64,000 nt of DNA from Rhabdobacter roseus (GCF_014202275.1 NZ_JACHGF010000002.1:806001-870000); one strand, 5' to 3'; positions 34,676-44,001 are shown, counted from the stretch's first letter. Program-made: numbers and translations. The notes: a model not told the origin generated them from the letters alone.

Positions 34676-37600
34676 TTACTCCACCCACTCCAGCTGCCCC
34701 GTTTCCAAAAGTACCAGGTACCCGCGCACCGTTGCGGCCCCCATGTCACGGTAGGCCTGCACCAGGCGGCGCAGCTGCCGACGGGCGTCGTCGTTGCCAC
34801 TACCGGCCACGAAGAGCGCCAGCAACACGCTGCCGTCGGGCAGGGTGGCGGTGCGGTCGGCGCGGAGCATTTTGCCGCCGGGCAGCAGCAGCTCGCGCTG
34901 AAGTACCACCTGATTTTGCGGGTCGAAGAAGGGCCGCAGTTTGTCCAGGGCCAGTACCTTTTCCAGGGTGTGCTGCACGGTTCGGGCCTCGTGTTTTTCC
35001 ACGATTCCTTCAGTGGTCAGCTTGCGCAGGGTCGTGGGTAGTTCGGCCGCCGAGGGCAACAACGACAACGCGTGCCGTACTTTTTGCAAATGATCTTTCT
35101 TTTTTTCAAAAGTATCTACGTCGAAAATCCGCTCGGCCAGGCGGCGCAGCCGCAGCGACTTGGTGCGGTCGGTGCTGATGAGGGTACTCAGGCGGTGGGG
35201 TATGGCTTCGCCGTCGCGGTGGGCGTGGCGCAACGGCCCGCTTCCCGGCGACAGCACGTAGCACGACTGCCCCTCCTGCCAGCCCGGCTCGGCGTCGGGA
35301 TGGCCCAGGTAGTCGTAGAGCCAGCGGCTTACCTTGGAAGGTGCCCCGTACTTATTCCAGTCTTTTTCCTGCCGGGCCAGCAGGTACATGCGCTGGATGG
35401 GCCGCGTGAAGGCCACGTAGAGCAGGTTGAGGTTCTCAACCAGCGTGCGGGTTTTCTCGTCCTGGTACTGCGTTTTCAACCCCGTTTTGTCTAAGTCCGA
35501 CACCACCGAAACGACCGAGCTGAGCATCCGACGGGTAAGTACCTCGCCCTCTTCGGTGGTTTCGGCCAGGGCCAGTTCCTGGTTCTTTATGGCTTCCAGA
35601 TCCACCCAGAGACGGTCCAGCTGCGGGTTGGGCGTAAAGCTCCAGTGGGCGTAAGGCACGATCACGACTGGGTACTCCAGCCCCTTGGAGCGGTGGATGG
35701 TCGTGATGCGGAGAGCGTCGGCGTTGGCCGGGATGGTGATCGAAAGCTTGTCCTTGGCCGACTCCCAGTAGGTAAGGAAGTCGCCAAGGTGGTTGCTGCG
35801 CCGGGTTCCGAAGTCCAGTACTACGTCCAGGAACCGAAACAGGTAGGCGTTTTCGGTCTGGTGTTCGAATAGCCGAAATGACGTAATGAGCTGCTCACAA
35901 AGCTCGTACACGCTCAGCTGCCGCAGCCGAAACGCGTTTAGCTCCACACCCAGCTCCCCAAAGTACCTCACAAAAGTACCCAGGCCTTTCTCGGCGCACA
36001 TGCTCCGGATGGCCTCGTGCTGCGCCGCCGTAGGTACCTGCTCCAGCACCACCTGGTGAAACAGGTAGGCCGCCTCGTAGCGGGCCAGGCGGTTATCCGA
36101 GGTGTGAAGTACCTTCATAAAAGCCACCAGCAGGCTTACCGAGCGCGCATAGGCCAGCGAGAGCGAGTCTTCCGAAATGAGCGGGTACCCTTTTTCGCGC
36201 AGGGCGTTGGCCAGGGTACGGGCCTCGTTTTTCTTGCGGCACAAAATGGCGATGTCGCGCCAGTGGTAGCCGCTGGCGCGCAATTCTTCGATGAGCTCCA
36301 GGGCGCGGCGCGTGATGGCATCCACGGCCAAAGTACCTTCGGGCGCTTCGTTTTCGTCGGTATTCATTTCCAGAAACTCCAGCTGCACGTGCCCGCCCGT
36401 AGGTACCTGGGGCGGAATTTCCTGCTGAAAATGCTCGTCGAAAATGGCACCAACCATTGGATGCTCGTTGGTAAGTTGCCGGGCCACAAAGGCAAAAAAC
36501 TGGTTGTTGAACTCGGTGATTTCGCGGAAGCTGCGGCGGTTGGTACGCAGGTGGTCGGTGGTGAGGAAGCGGTCGATGCCCAGCAGCCGCTCCTGCGTAA
36601 ACGAGCTGTGGGCGGAGGTACCTACGTCCAGCAGTGGCCCCAGCGCCAGGGCTTTGTCTTGCGAGAGGTGCAGGATCAGGTCCATGTCGCCGCCGCGGAA
36701 GCGGTAGATCGACTGCTTGGCGTCGCCCACGATGAGGTTGAAGTACCCGGCCGCCAGGGCATTATCGAGCAGGGGCAGCAGATTGGCAAACTGTAGTTTG
36801 GACGTATCCTGAAACTCGTCCACCAGGATGTGGTGGTACTTTTCGCCCAGGCGCTCAAAGATAAAAGGGACCGGCTCGCGCGCCACGATCTCGAGCACAC
36901 GCCGGTTGAAATCCGAGATATGTACCTGGTTGTTTTGCCGGAGCAACAAATCAAACTCAGTCCGGATTTCGCCCAACAGCGACAGGTTGTAGAGGTGTTT
37001 TTCGAGCTGCTTGAAGAGAACGTACCTTTCCCGGTGCACCACCTGGTGCGACTCGATGCATTCGTAAAGCTCTTCCAGCTTCGCCCGCACGGCGTCTACC
37101 TTGGTTTTGGTGGCGGCGTTGGCTTTTCCTCCATACCAGGTACCTTCGTTGATGGTTTTGAGAATAGTAGCCGTGGCCTCTACGCTCCACCAGCCATCCT
37201 TTTTCTTTTCTTTTTCGTCATCAAATTTTTCAAAGTGGCCCGCAATTCCCTTGGAGCCCCCGGCGAAGTCAGCCGCCGTGAGCCCCGCCTGCTCGATGAG
37301 CGCGATGGCCTCGCGGGCCAGTACTTTGCAGTAGGTGTCGTCTTCGATGGCCCGGAGCGACTGCTTAAGCTGGTTGCGGATCGCCACCCAGTCGGCCATG
37401 CGGAGGTCGGCCACTTTTACCATGGCCAGGTAGCTTTGCTCGTTGAGCAGGTCCCCGGCGGCGGCCCGGATCTGGTGCGGCAGCGCGCCCCAGCTTTTGC
37501 CATCCTGCACGCTCTCGAGGTAGTAAGTCTCCACGATGCGCGTCAGCACCTCTTCCCCTTCCTGCCCGATGCGCGCCAGCAGGCGGTCTACCGCCGAAGC

Positions 37601-38050
37601 CAGCAGGTCGCTGTCTACCTGGGTTTCGAAGCCGAACGGGATCCCCAGCTCGTCGGTAAAACTACTCACGAGGCGCTGCGTAAACTTGTCGATGGTCATC
37701 ACGGCGAAGTCGGAGTAGCGGTGCAGGAGCTTCTGAAAAACGAGCTCCGCCCGCGCCGCAATGAGCTGGCTCACTTCTTCATAGAGGGCGTCGTCGGTGC
37801 GGGTTTCTTCGTAGAGCTCCGTCACGACGTCCCGAAACATGGGCTCCTGGCGGCCTGCTTCCGTGGTAAACAACCGCAGCATCCGCATGATCCGCTCCTT
37901 CATTTCGTTGGCGGCGGCGTTGGTAAACGTTACGGCCAGGATGTGCCGAAAGTAGGTGTCGGCGTTGGAATGAAGCGCCAGCTTGAGGTACTCCTTCGTG
38001 AGGGTGTAGGTCTTGCCCGAGCCCGCCGAGGAGCTGTATATTTTAAACAC
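34676..38050 (-). CDS. UvrD/RecB-like (AddA-type) helicase with degenerate nuclease domain
   Basis: 1124 residues from a GTG at 38050; an in-frame TAA lies five codons upstream, so no earlier start is possible. Superfamily 1A helicase motifs: SSSAGSGKTYTLT (Walker A, about 6-18), AVTFTNAAANEMKERI, HILVDEFQDTSKLQ, GDAKQSIYRFRGG, ITTIHRSKGLEYPVVIVPY and LLYVAFTRP. The C-terminus aligns in outline to the RecB/AddA PD-(D/E)xK nuclease (MLRADR ... RRQLRRLVQAYRDMG), but the DYKTG-type catalytic strand reads LLALFVAG, so the nuclease is probably dead. No addB/recC partner is adjacent. Confidence 0.88.
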   Translation of the reverse strand: MFKIYSSSAGSGKTYTLTKEYLKLALHSNADTYFRHILAVTFTNAAANEMKERIMRMLRLFTTEAGRQEPMFRDVVTELYEETRTDDALYEEVSQLIAARAELVFQKLLHRYSDFAVMTIDKFTQRLVSSFTDELGIPFGFETQVDSDLLASAVDRLLARIGQEGEEVLTRIVETYYLESVQDGKSWGALPHQIRAAAGDLLNEQSYLAMVKVADLRMADWVAIRNQLKQSLRAIEDDTYCKVLAREAIALIEQAGLTAADFAGGSKGIAGHFEKFDDEKEKKKDGWWSVEATATILKTINEGTWYGGKANAATKTKVDAVRAKLEELYECIESHQVVHRERYVLFKQLEKHLYNLSLLGEIRTEFDLLLRQNNQVHISDFNRRVLEIVAREPVPFIFERLGEKYHHILVDEFQDTSKLQFANLLPLLDNALAAGYFNLIVGDAKQSIYRFRGGDMDLILHLSQDKALALGPLLDVGTSAHSSFTQERLLGIDRFLTTDHLRTNRRSFREITEFNNQFFAFVARQLTNEHPMVGAIFDEHFQQEIPPQVPTGGHVQLEFLEMNTDENEAPEGTLAVDAITRRALELIEELRASGYHWRDIAILCRKKNEARTLANALREKGYPLISEDSLSLAYARSVSLLVAFMKVLHTSDNRLARYEAAYLFHQVVLEQVPTAAQHEAIRSMCAEKGLGTFVRYFGELGVELNAFRLRQLSVYELCEQLITSFRLFEHQTENAYLFRFLDVVLDFGTRRSNHLGDFLTYWESAKDKLSITIPANADALRITTIHRSKGLEYPVVIVPYAHWSFTPNPQLDRLWVDLEAIKNQELALAETTEEGEVLTRRMLSSVVSVVSDLDKTGLKTQYQDEKTRTLVENLNLLYVAFTRPIQRMYLLARQEKDWNKYGAPSKVSRWLYDYLGHPDAEPGWQEGQSCYVLSPGSGPLRHAHRDGEAIPHRLSTLISTDRTKSLRLRRLAERIFDVDTFEKKKDHLQKVRHALSLLPSAAELPTTLRKLTTEGIVEKHEARTVQHTLEKVLALDKLRPFFDPQNQVVLQRELLLPGGKMLRADRTATLPDGSVLLALFVAGSGNDDARRQLRRLVQAYRDMGAATVRGYLVLLETGQLEWVE

Positions 38051-38083
38051 GGATGGATTTGGTTAATTGCCTCACCTCCCAAC

Positions 38084-38106
38084 CCTCCTCTCCGGCGGAG
38101 AGGAGG
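38084..38106. repeat. Pyrimidine/purine-rich hairpin repeat
   Basis: CCTCCTCTCCG (38084-38094), one-base loop, and its exact complement (38096-38106), preceded by CCTCACCTCCCAACC. This type of CTCC-rich palindrome is a common dispersed intergenic element in Bacteroidota. It lies between the barrel gene and the helicase gene and could act as terminator for the former. Confidence 0.6.
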
Positions 38107-38211
38107 ACTTTCATTTTTGATGGAGGCATTTTTTCAAAAATACAAAAAGCAGGTCGAAACCTGCTCCGTCAAGCGTTTTGATTTTAAGTAAAGTAAAAAG
38201 TACCTGTGACC

Positions 38212-38736
38212 TTAGAGGTTCAGCCGAATCCCCGCCGACACGTTCGGACTGGTGTACAGCAGCCGGGGCAGCAGCTCGGCGTAAAGCCCGCCCTCCAGGA
38301 AGATCGACAAGCGGCCGTCGGGCAGGTAGTACTCCAGCCCGCCCAGCCCGGAACCGCCCAGGGAGATATTGCTCTGGTAGTTGGGCGTTTGGCTGCGCAG
38401 GCCGTCGGGGTAGTAGCGGCGGCTGTTTATCTGCGGCCCGAAGCCGTAGTAAAACTGCACCAGCTCGGCGTTGAAGAGCGGGTGGTGCCACAGGTAGTGT
38501 ATCTGAAAGGACACGCCCACGTTGCGGTATTCGCCCTGCCGGTAGTCGCGCTGATTGCTCAGAATACCGCCGTAGGTACCTACCGTGACGTCAATGGCGT
38601 TGATGCTATTGAAGTACTTCCGGAGATTAATGCCGGTAGGTTCGCCCAGTTTGAAGCCCACCGCCCAGTTGTCGTACTGCGCCTGGGCCAGGCTTACACA
38701 AAGAACACAAAGAAAAGTAAGTCCTAATTTTTTCAT
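38212..38736 (-). CDS. Outer-membrane beta-barrel-like secreted protein
   Basis: 174 residues from the ATG at 38736 that begins a signal peptide (MKKLGLTFLCVLCVSLAQAQ). The mature part is a run of amphipathic strands with YDNWAVGFKLGEPTGINLRKYF, VGVSFQIHYLWHH, QFYYGFGPQIN and SAGIRLNL at the end, fitting a small outer-membrane barrel of unknown role. It follows hisC by 62 bases, but a link to histidine metabolism is not implied. Confidence 0.7.
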   Translation of the reverse strand: MKKLGLTFLCVLCVSLAQAQYDNWAVGFKLGEPTGINLRKYFNSINAIDVTVGTYGGILSNQRDYRQGEYRNVGVSFQIHYLWHHPLFNAELVQFYYGFGPQINSRRYYPDGLRSQTPNYQSNISLGGSGLGGLEYYLPDGRLSIFLEGGLYAELLPRLLYTSPNVSAGIRLNL

Positions 38737-38798
38737 ACGTTTTCGGGGTTGTAGCGAAATGGCTCGTTTTCTTGGGACAATAGAAGCGCGCCTTACCA

Positions 38799-39872
38799 CT
38801 ACGCAATTACGGAATTTTGCTGAATTTTTTTCAAGGCTTCAACCAACGTCTGGTTCTCATCCGAAGTACCCACCGTGATGCGCAGGCAGCCGTCGCAAAG
38901 TACCACTTTTGACCGATCCCGCACAATGATTTTTTCCCCAAGCAGGTACTCCATCACCGCCGGGGCGTCTTCAAAGCGTACCAGCAGAAAATTGGCGTCG
39001 GACGGATGGACTTCCTTTACTAACGACAAACCTTCCAACGTGGTACGAAGTACTTCCCGCTCGTGCAGAATTTCCTGTACCATCGCATTTTTGGCCGCTT
39101 CGCCGTCCAGTGCCGCCAGCAGTAGCTCCTGCGTGGGGCCGCTGATATTGTAGGGCGGTTTGATTTTGTTCAAAATCCGGATCAGTTCCGCCGAGGCAAA
39201 GCCCATGCCCAGCCGCAAGCCCGCCAGTCCCCAGGCTTTGGAGAAGGTTTGTAGGACCACCAGGTTGGGGTACTGATCCAGCTGCCGGGTCCAGGATTCG
39301 GTGTCGGTAAAATCAATGTAGGCTTCATCCACCACCACCAGGCCGGCGAAGTTTTCCAGCAGGGTTTGGATGGCTTCACGCTGCACCAGATTGCCCGACG
39401 GATTATTGGGCGAACACACCCAGACGATCTTCGTTTCGGGCGTGAGGGCAGCCAGTACCGCGGGCGTATCGATGTGGAAATCGGGCGTGAGGGGTACTTT
39501 GGTGATCGCCACGTCGTTGATCGCCGCGCTCACTTCGTACATGCCGTAGGTAGGTGGCATGATCAGGAGGCGGTCGTGGCCCGGCACGCAAGCCGCCCGC
39601 ACCAGCAGGTCAATGGCCTCGTCGCTGCCGTTGCCCAGGAAGATCTGCTCCGGCCGCACGCCCTTGATCGGGGCCAGCTTTTCTTTGATGGCACTCTGGT
39701 AGGGATCGGGGTAGCGGTTGTAAGCCCCCGCCGCGGCCGAGCCAAGCGGATTTTCGTTGGCGTCCAGAAAAACGCCTACTTTACCGGTATATTCGTCCCG
39801 CGCCGAGGAGTAGGGCGTGAGGGTCAGGATGTGCGGCCGGATCACCCGCGCCAGCTCAAAGGTAGTATTCAT
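38799..39872 (-). CDS. hisC: Histidinol-phosphate aminotransferase
   Basis: 357 residues from the ATG at 39872 (MNTTFELARVIRPHIL); a TTG two codons earlier is less likely. Fold type I PLP enzyme: DANENPLG (substrate-binding N-terminus), FLGNGSDEAIDLLVRA, CSPNNPSGN (PLP-ring Asn), VVVDEAYIDF, TFSKAWGLAGLRLG (Schiff-base Lys). It converts imidazole-acetol phosphate to histidinol phosphate. It is the last gene of hisS-hisG-hisD-hisC; 120 bases with four GTACC words separate it from hisD. Confidence 0.96.
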   Translation of the reverse strand: MNTTFELARVIRPHILTLTPYSSARDEYTGKVGVFLDANENPLGSAAAGAYNRYPDPYQSAIKEKLAPIKGVRPEQIFLGNGSDEAIDLLVRAACVPGHDRLLIMPPTYGMYEVSAAINDVAITKVPLTPDFHIDTPAVLAALTPETKIVWVCSPNNPSGNLVQREAIQTLLENFAGLVVVDEAYIDFTDTESWTRQLDQYPNLVVLQTFSKAWGLAGLRLGMGFASAELIRILNKIKPPYNISGPTQELLLAALDGEAAKNAMVQEILHEREVLRTTLEGLSLVKEVHPSDANFLLVRFEDAPAVMEYLLGEKIIVRDRSKVVLCDGCLRITVGTSDENQTLVEALKKIQQNSVIA

Positions 39873-39992
39873 GATCAATGGTCGTTACTGCAAGGTATTG
39901 GGGTAGTTTTTGTCGGGCAAACAAAAGTACCTTTTCCCCCTGAAAGAAAGTACTTCGTAGGCAAAGTACCCCTGCTCGGAGGTACTTTAGGG

Positions 39993-41270
39993 CTAGTTTT
40001 CGGCCAGAGCGTGCAGGCGAATGCTCACGGCCCGCTTGTGGGCTTGCAGCTGCTCGGCCTCCGCCATCGCTTCTACGGTAGGGCCCAGGTTCCTGAGCCC
40101 GGCTTCGGTGATGTGTTGTACCGTAATTTTCTTGACGAAGCTATCCAGCGACACGCCGCTGTAGGCCCGCGCAAAGCCGTTGGTGGGTAGCGTGTGGTTG
40201 GTACCCGAAGCGTAGTCGCCGCAGGATTCGGGCGTGTAGTTACCCAGGAAAATGGAGCCCGCGTTGGTGATGCGCTCCGACACGGCCTCGGCGTTTTCTA
40301 CGCTCAGAATCAAGTGCTCGGCGGCGTACTGGTTCAGCAGTTCAATGGCGTCGTCCTGGTTGTCCAGCAAGATGGCCCGGCTGTTTTCGATGGCCTGTCG
40401 GGCCAGGTCGCGGCGGGGTAGTTCTTCCAGCTGCGTCATCAGGGCCAGGTTTACGGCCGTCAGCAGTTTTTTACTCGTCGATACCAAAAGTACCTGGCTA
40501 TCGGCGCCGTGCTCGGCCTGGGACAGCAAGTCGGCGGCTACAAAGGCAGGCACGGCCGAGTCGTCGGCCAGAACGGCCACCTCCGACGGTCCCGCGGGCA
40601 TGTCGATGGCGATGCCTTCTTTGCTGATCAGCATTTTGGCGGCAGTCACGTACTGGTTGCCGGGGCCAAAGATTTTGTACACCTTCGGTACCGACTCCGT
40701 GCCGTAGGCCAGGGCCGCAATGGCCTGCGCTCCGCCGATGCGGAAGGCCCGCGTAATGCCCACCAACCGGGCCGCAAACAAAATGGCCGGGTGGTCGCTG
40801 GGGGTACAAAGTACCACATCTTTACAACCCGCTAGCTGCGCCGGTACCCCCAACATAAGTACCGTACTGAACAGCGGGGCCGTACCGCCGGGAATGTAGA
40901 TTCCTACCTTCTCAATGCCTACGCTGCGCCGCCAGCAGGTCACGCCCGGCATGGTTTCGATTTTCTCAACGGCCTGGTGCTGCGCCTCGTGAAACGTACG
41001 GATGTTGTGGTACGCCTGGCGAATGGCCTCCTTCAGCGACGGCTCCAGCTGCGCTTCGGCTTGCTCGAAGGCCTCGTCCGGAAAGGCCAGCTCGGTCAGC
41101 TCCAGGTGGTCGAATTGCCGCGCCAGCTCGCGAATGGCCGCGTCGCCCCGCTCCCGTACTTGCTGCAAGATGGGTTGTACCTTTTTTTCAATCTCGGCGG
41201 AATCCTGGAGCGGCCGGGCCAGTAGCGCTGGCCACTGGCTGCGGTCGGGAAAAGCTATCATTTTCATCAT
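39993..41270 (-). CDS. hisD: Histidinol dehydrogenase
   Basis: 425 residues; the ATG at 41270 overlaps the hisG stop by one base (TGATG). Motifs: IYIPGGTAPLFSTVLML, GPGNQYVTAAK, DMPAGPSEVAVLAD, LLSQAEHGADSQVLLVS, and GTNHTLPT near residue 365 holding the zinc/catalytic His. It oxidises histidinol to histidine in two NAD-dependent steps. Stop/start overlap with hisG implies coupled translation. Confidence 0.97.
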   Translation of the reverse strand: MMKMIAFPDRSQWPALLARPLQDSAEIEKKVQPILQQVRERGDAAIRELARQFDHLELTELAFPDEAFEQAEAQLEPSLKEAIRQAYHNIRTFHEAQHQAVEKIETMPGVTCWRRSVGIEKVGIYIPGGTAPLFSTVLMLGVPAQLAGCKDVVLCTPSDHPAILFAARLVGITRAFRIGGAQAIAALAYGTESVPKVYKIFGPGNQYVTAAKMLISKEGIAIDMPAGPSEVAVLADDSAVPAFVAADLLSQAEHGADSQVLLVSTSKKLLTAVNLALMTQLEELPRRDLARQAIENSRAILLDNQDDAIELLNQYAAEHLILSVENAEAVSERITNAGSIFLGNYTPESCGDYASGTNHTLPTNGFARAYSGVSLDSFVKKITVQHITEAGLRNLGPTVEAMAEAEQLQAHKRAVSIRLHALAEN

Positions 41271-42130
41271 CACATAATCATTTTCTCGATCGGAATCACC
41301 AGAATACCCTCGGCGCCCGCCTGCCGGATTTTCTCAATATTTTCCCAAAAATCATTTTCCTTGATCACCGAATGCACCGAACACCAGCCCTCCGTCGCCA
41401 GCGGCATCACCGTGGGGGAGCGCATACCGGGCAGGTACTTTGAGATTTCCTCCACGGCCGAAGTGGGACAATTGAGCAGGATGTACTTGTTGTTTTTGGC
41501 GGCCTGAACCGAATTGATGCGGAACAGCAGCTGATCCAGCAACTCCTGCTGGGCGGGCGTGAGGCGCTGGTGGGCAATCATGACGGCCTCGGAGCGGAAA
41601 ATAACTTCTACTTCTTTGAGGCCGTTGCTCAACAGGGTACTTCCAGAGCTCACGATGTCACAAACGGCGTCGGCCAGGCCAATGCTGGGGGCAATCTCTA
41701 CCGAACCGCTGATCTCGTGGATCTGGGCCGACACACCGGCGTCGGCCAGGTACTGGCCCAGCAGCCGGGGGTACGAAGTTGCAATGCTTTTTCCGGCCAG
41801 ATCATGCACGCCCGTATACTCGGTGCCACGCAGGATACCGATGGACAAACGGCACTTCGAAAAGCCCAACCGGTGCACGGTATCGACGGCCCGGTTGGTC
41901 TCAACGGCTACGTTTTCACCCACTATGCCCAGGTGCGCCACGCCGTCTTCCACGTAGCCGGGAATGTCGTCGTCGCGCAGGAAGAGGAATTCGGCCGGGA
42001 AATTGGTGGCGGCGGTTTTGAGCTTTCCGGCTCCGTTGTCGAACCGTATCCCGCATTCTTTGATCAATTTGAGCGAATCTTCACTGAGTCGCCCTGATTT
42101 TTGTACGGCTATCCGTAGTATGTTATCCAT
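41270..42130 (-). CDS. hisG: ATP phosphoribosyltransferase (long form)
   Basis: 286 residues from the ATG at 42130 (MDNILRIAVQKSGRLSED); a GTG three codons upstream is possible. The first two domains are periplasmic-binding-like with GRLSEDSLKLIKECGI and VEIAPSIGLADAVCDIVSSGSTLLSNGL (PRPP loop). The C-terminal domain (about 215-286) is the regulatory HisG_C, so this is the long, self-sufficient form that does not need HisZ and is feedback-inhibited by histidine. First committed step of histidine biosynthesis. Confidence 0.96.
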   Translation of the reverse strand: MDNILRIAVQKSGRLSEDSLKLIKECGIRFDNGAGKLKTAATNFPAEFLFLRDDDIPGYVEDGVAHLGIVGENVAVETNRAVDTVHRLGFSKCRLSIGILRGTEYTGVHDLAGKSIATSYPRLLGQYLADAGVSAQIHEISGSVEIAPSIGLADAVCDIVSSGSTLLSNGLKEVEVIFRSEAVMIAHQRLTPAQQELLDQLLFRINSVQAAKNNKYILLNCPTSAVEEISKYLPGMRSPTVMPLATEGWCSVHSVIKENDFWENIEKIRQAGAEGILVIPIEKMIM

Positions 42131-42201
42131 ATTGTTCACTGAGGTACTTCGTTCCGGGGGTACTTTGAATTGGTATAAGTACCTTTCGTTAAGGTCAATT
42201 G

Positions 42202-43563
42202 TTACCGCTTTAATTCGGCGATGATTTCTTCGCTTGTCAGCGATTTTTGTTCGCCCGTCTGCATGTTTTTCAGGGTCAGCTTCCCCGACTGCATTTCTTC
42301 CGAGCCAATGAGCACCACGTACGGAATCCGCTTGCGGTCGGCGTAGTCGAGCTGTTTTTTCAGCTTCACGGCGTCGGGGTACATTTCGGCGTTGAGGCCG
42401 GCCTGGCGCAGCTGGTGAAGTACCTTCAGACCGTAACGGGCCGCGGCGGCGTCAAAGTGGCTCAGCATGACGCGCGTCGTGATGGCCTGGTCGTCAGGGA
42501 ACAGACTCAGCTCTTCCAGCACGTCGTAGATCCGGTCCACGCCCAGCGAAATGCCCACGCCCGACAGCCCCGGCACGCCAAAAGTACCCGTCAGGTTGTC
42601 GTAGCGCCCGCCGCCGCTGATGCTACCGATCTGCACGTTGTTGACTTTTACTTCAAAAATAGCGCCGGTATAGTACGAAAGTCCCCGCGCCAGCGTGACG
42701 TCAAACTGCATTTGCGGGTTTTCGAGCCCGAAGCCTTCCACCAGTTGCCACACTTCTTCCAGCTCGTCGATGCCTTTCAGCGCTACGTCCGAAGTAGCCA
42801 GCCAGCTGCGCAGCTCGGCAAAAGGAGCCTGCTCGCTAGCCAGCGCAAAAAGTGGCTCCAGCCCGGCGCAGCTTTCCGGCGAAAAGCCCCGCTCGATGAG
42901 CTCAGCCAGTACTTTCTCTTTTCCGATTTTATCCAATTTATCAATCGCCACGCACAAAGTACCCTCCTGCCCCTGCGCCCCGATCACCTCGGCGATGCCG
43001 GTTAGGATTTTGCGGTTATTGATTTTCACGGTAAAATCCGTCAGGCCCAACTCCCGCAGAATGCCGTGCAGCATCATCACGATCTCGGCTTCGCAGAGCA
43101 GCGAGGAGGTACCTACCACGTCGGCGTCGCACTGGTAAAATTCCCGGTAGCGGCCTTTTTGGGGGCGGTCGGCCCGCCAAACGGGCTGCAACTGGTAGCG
43201 CTTGAAGGGCATTGATAAAGTACCCCGGTTCATGACCACGTAGCGGGCAAAGGGTACCGTCAGGTCGTAGCGGAGGCCTTTTTCGGAAATTTTGGTGGTA
43301 AACTGGCGCGCGTCCTGCTGCCAGTCGGCTTCGGTCAGCTTGGCCGCGTAATCACCCGAGTTCAGTATTTTAAACAAAAGCTGGTCGCCCTCCTCCCCGT
43401 ATTTTCCCATCAGCACCGAAAGATTCTCGATGGCCGGGGTTTCCAGGGGTTGAAAGCCAAAGCGCTGAAACGTACGCCGGATGGTGTCAAAGATGAACGT
43501 TCGTTTCACCATTTGTTCCGGGCCGAAGTCGCGCGTTCCGCGGGCAAGTGAAGGTTTACTCAT
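42202..43563 (-). CDS. hisS: Histidine--tRNA ligase
   Basis: 453 residues from the ATG at 43563 (MSKPSLARGTRDFGPEQM); an eight-residue upstream extension is unlikely. Class II synthetase motifs: motif 1 near ETPAIENL, motif 2 RYDLTVPFARYV...FKRYQLQPVWRADRPQKGRYREFYQCDAD, histidine-A motif LARGLSYYTGAIFE, motif 3 GGGRYDNL and GVGISLGVDRI, then the anticodon-binding domain. It lies 71 bases upstream of hisG on the same strand, so synthetase and biosynthesis genes are probably expressed together. Confidence 0.97.
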   Translation of the reverse strand: MSKPSLARGTRDFGPEQMVKRTFIFDTIRRTFQRFGFQPLETPAIENLSVLMGKYGEEGDQLLFKILNSGDYAAKLTEADWQQDARQFTTKISEKGLRYDLTVPFARYVVMNRGTLSMPFKRYQLQPVWRADRPQKGRYREFYQCDADVVGTSSLLCEAEIVMMLHGILRELGLTDFTVKINNRKILTGIAEVIGAQGQEGTLCVAIDKLDKIGKEKVLAELIERGFSPESCAGLEPLFALASEQAPFAELRSWLATSDVALKGIDELEEVWQLVEGFGLENPQMQFDVTLARGLSYYTGAIFEVKVNNVQIGSISGGGRYDNLTGTFGVPGLSGVGISLGVDRIYDVLEELSLFPDDQAITTRVMLSHFDAAAARYGLKVLHQLRQAGLNAEMYPDAVKLKKQLDYADRKRIPYVVLIGSEEMQSGKLTLKNMQTGEQKSLTSEEIIAELKR

Positions 43564-43721
43564 GAAAGGGAATAATCGCTGGTACATAGCCGCTACCGGT
43601 AAGGTACCTGCTCACGAATTGGACGTCTGGATCATTATCAACGTAAAATTCCGAGGGTTTTTCGTACCGACCGGGCTGGGGACTGGCGCAAAGTTAGGGC
43701 AGCTGGCTCAATTTTTCTGCC

Positions 43722-43758
43722 TAGCGCTTACTTTTTTAGTAAATAAGCGCTACTTTTG
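43722..43758 (+). promoter_or_regulatory. Inverted repeat overlapping promoter of the 50-residue basic protein
   Basis: TACTTTTG at 43751-43758 matches TAnnTTTG. A perfect 9-bp inverted repeat, TAGCGCTTA (43722-43730) and TAAGCGCTA (43744-43752), fills the -33 to -7 region and overlaps the -7 box by two bases, ideal for a repressor operator. The ATG follows 27 bases later. Confidence 0.5.
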
Positions 43759-43785
43759 CGGCTCTATAACAAAACAAGTAATACA

Positions 43786-43938
43786 ATGGCAGTAACGGAA
43801 CTGAAACGCAAGGGACGTAGAAATAAGACTAAAGCCAACAACCGCGTGGCACGCATCAAGGATTTGCTTCGCAAGCCCGATATTAAAAACGTTGACGTAG
43901 AAGCGATCAAGGCAGAATTCGCGGCGAACAAGAAATAA
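43786..43938 (+). CDS. Small conserved-looking basic protein
   Basis: 50 residues from the ATG at 43786: MAVTELKRKGRRNKTKANNR, then VARIKDLLRKPDIKNVDVEA, IKAEFAANKK. Lys/Arg-rich N-terminus and a short helical C-terminus suggest nucleic-acid or ribosome binding. I do not recognise it as a known ribosomal protein (it is too short for S20). The well-formed promoter with inverted repeat and the following terminator make it a convincing single-gene unit. Confidence 0.7.
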   Translation: MAVTELKRKGRRNKTKANNRVARIKDLLRKPDIKNVDVEAIKAEFAANKK

Positions 43939-44001
43939 TTGCCCCGCGTGGAACGCCCCGTATGGAATACCGAAAGGTACCTCTTCCACGACGCACGTAG
44001 C

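Noticed and set aside
36830-38191. 453-codon plus-strand open frame
   Set aside because: Antisense to the AddA-like helicase N-terminus with its Walker A motif; composition is that of a mirrored GC-rich gene.
43786-43938. Ribosomal protein S20 (rpsT)
   Set aside because: The 50-residue length and lack of the S20 helical pattern do not fit; only the basic character and size are suggestive.
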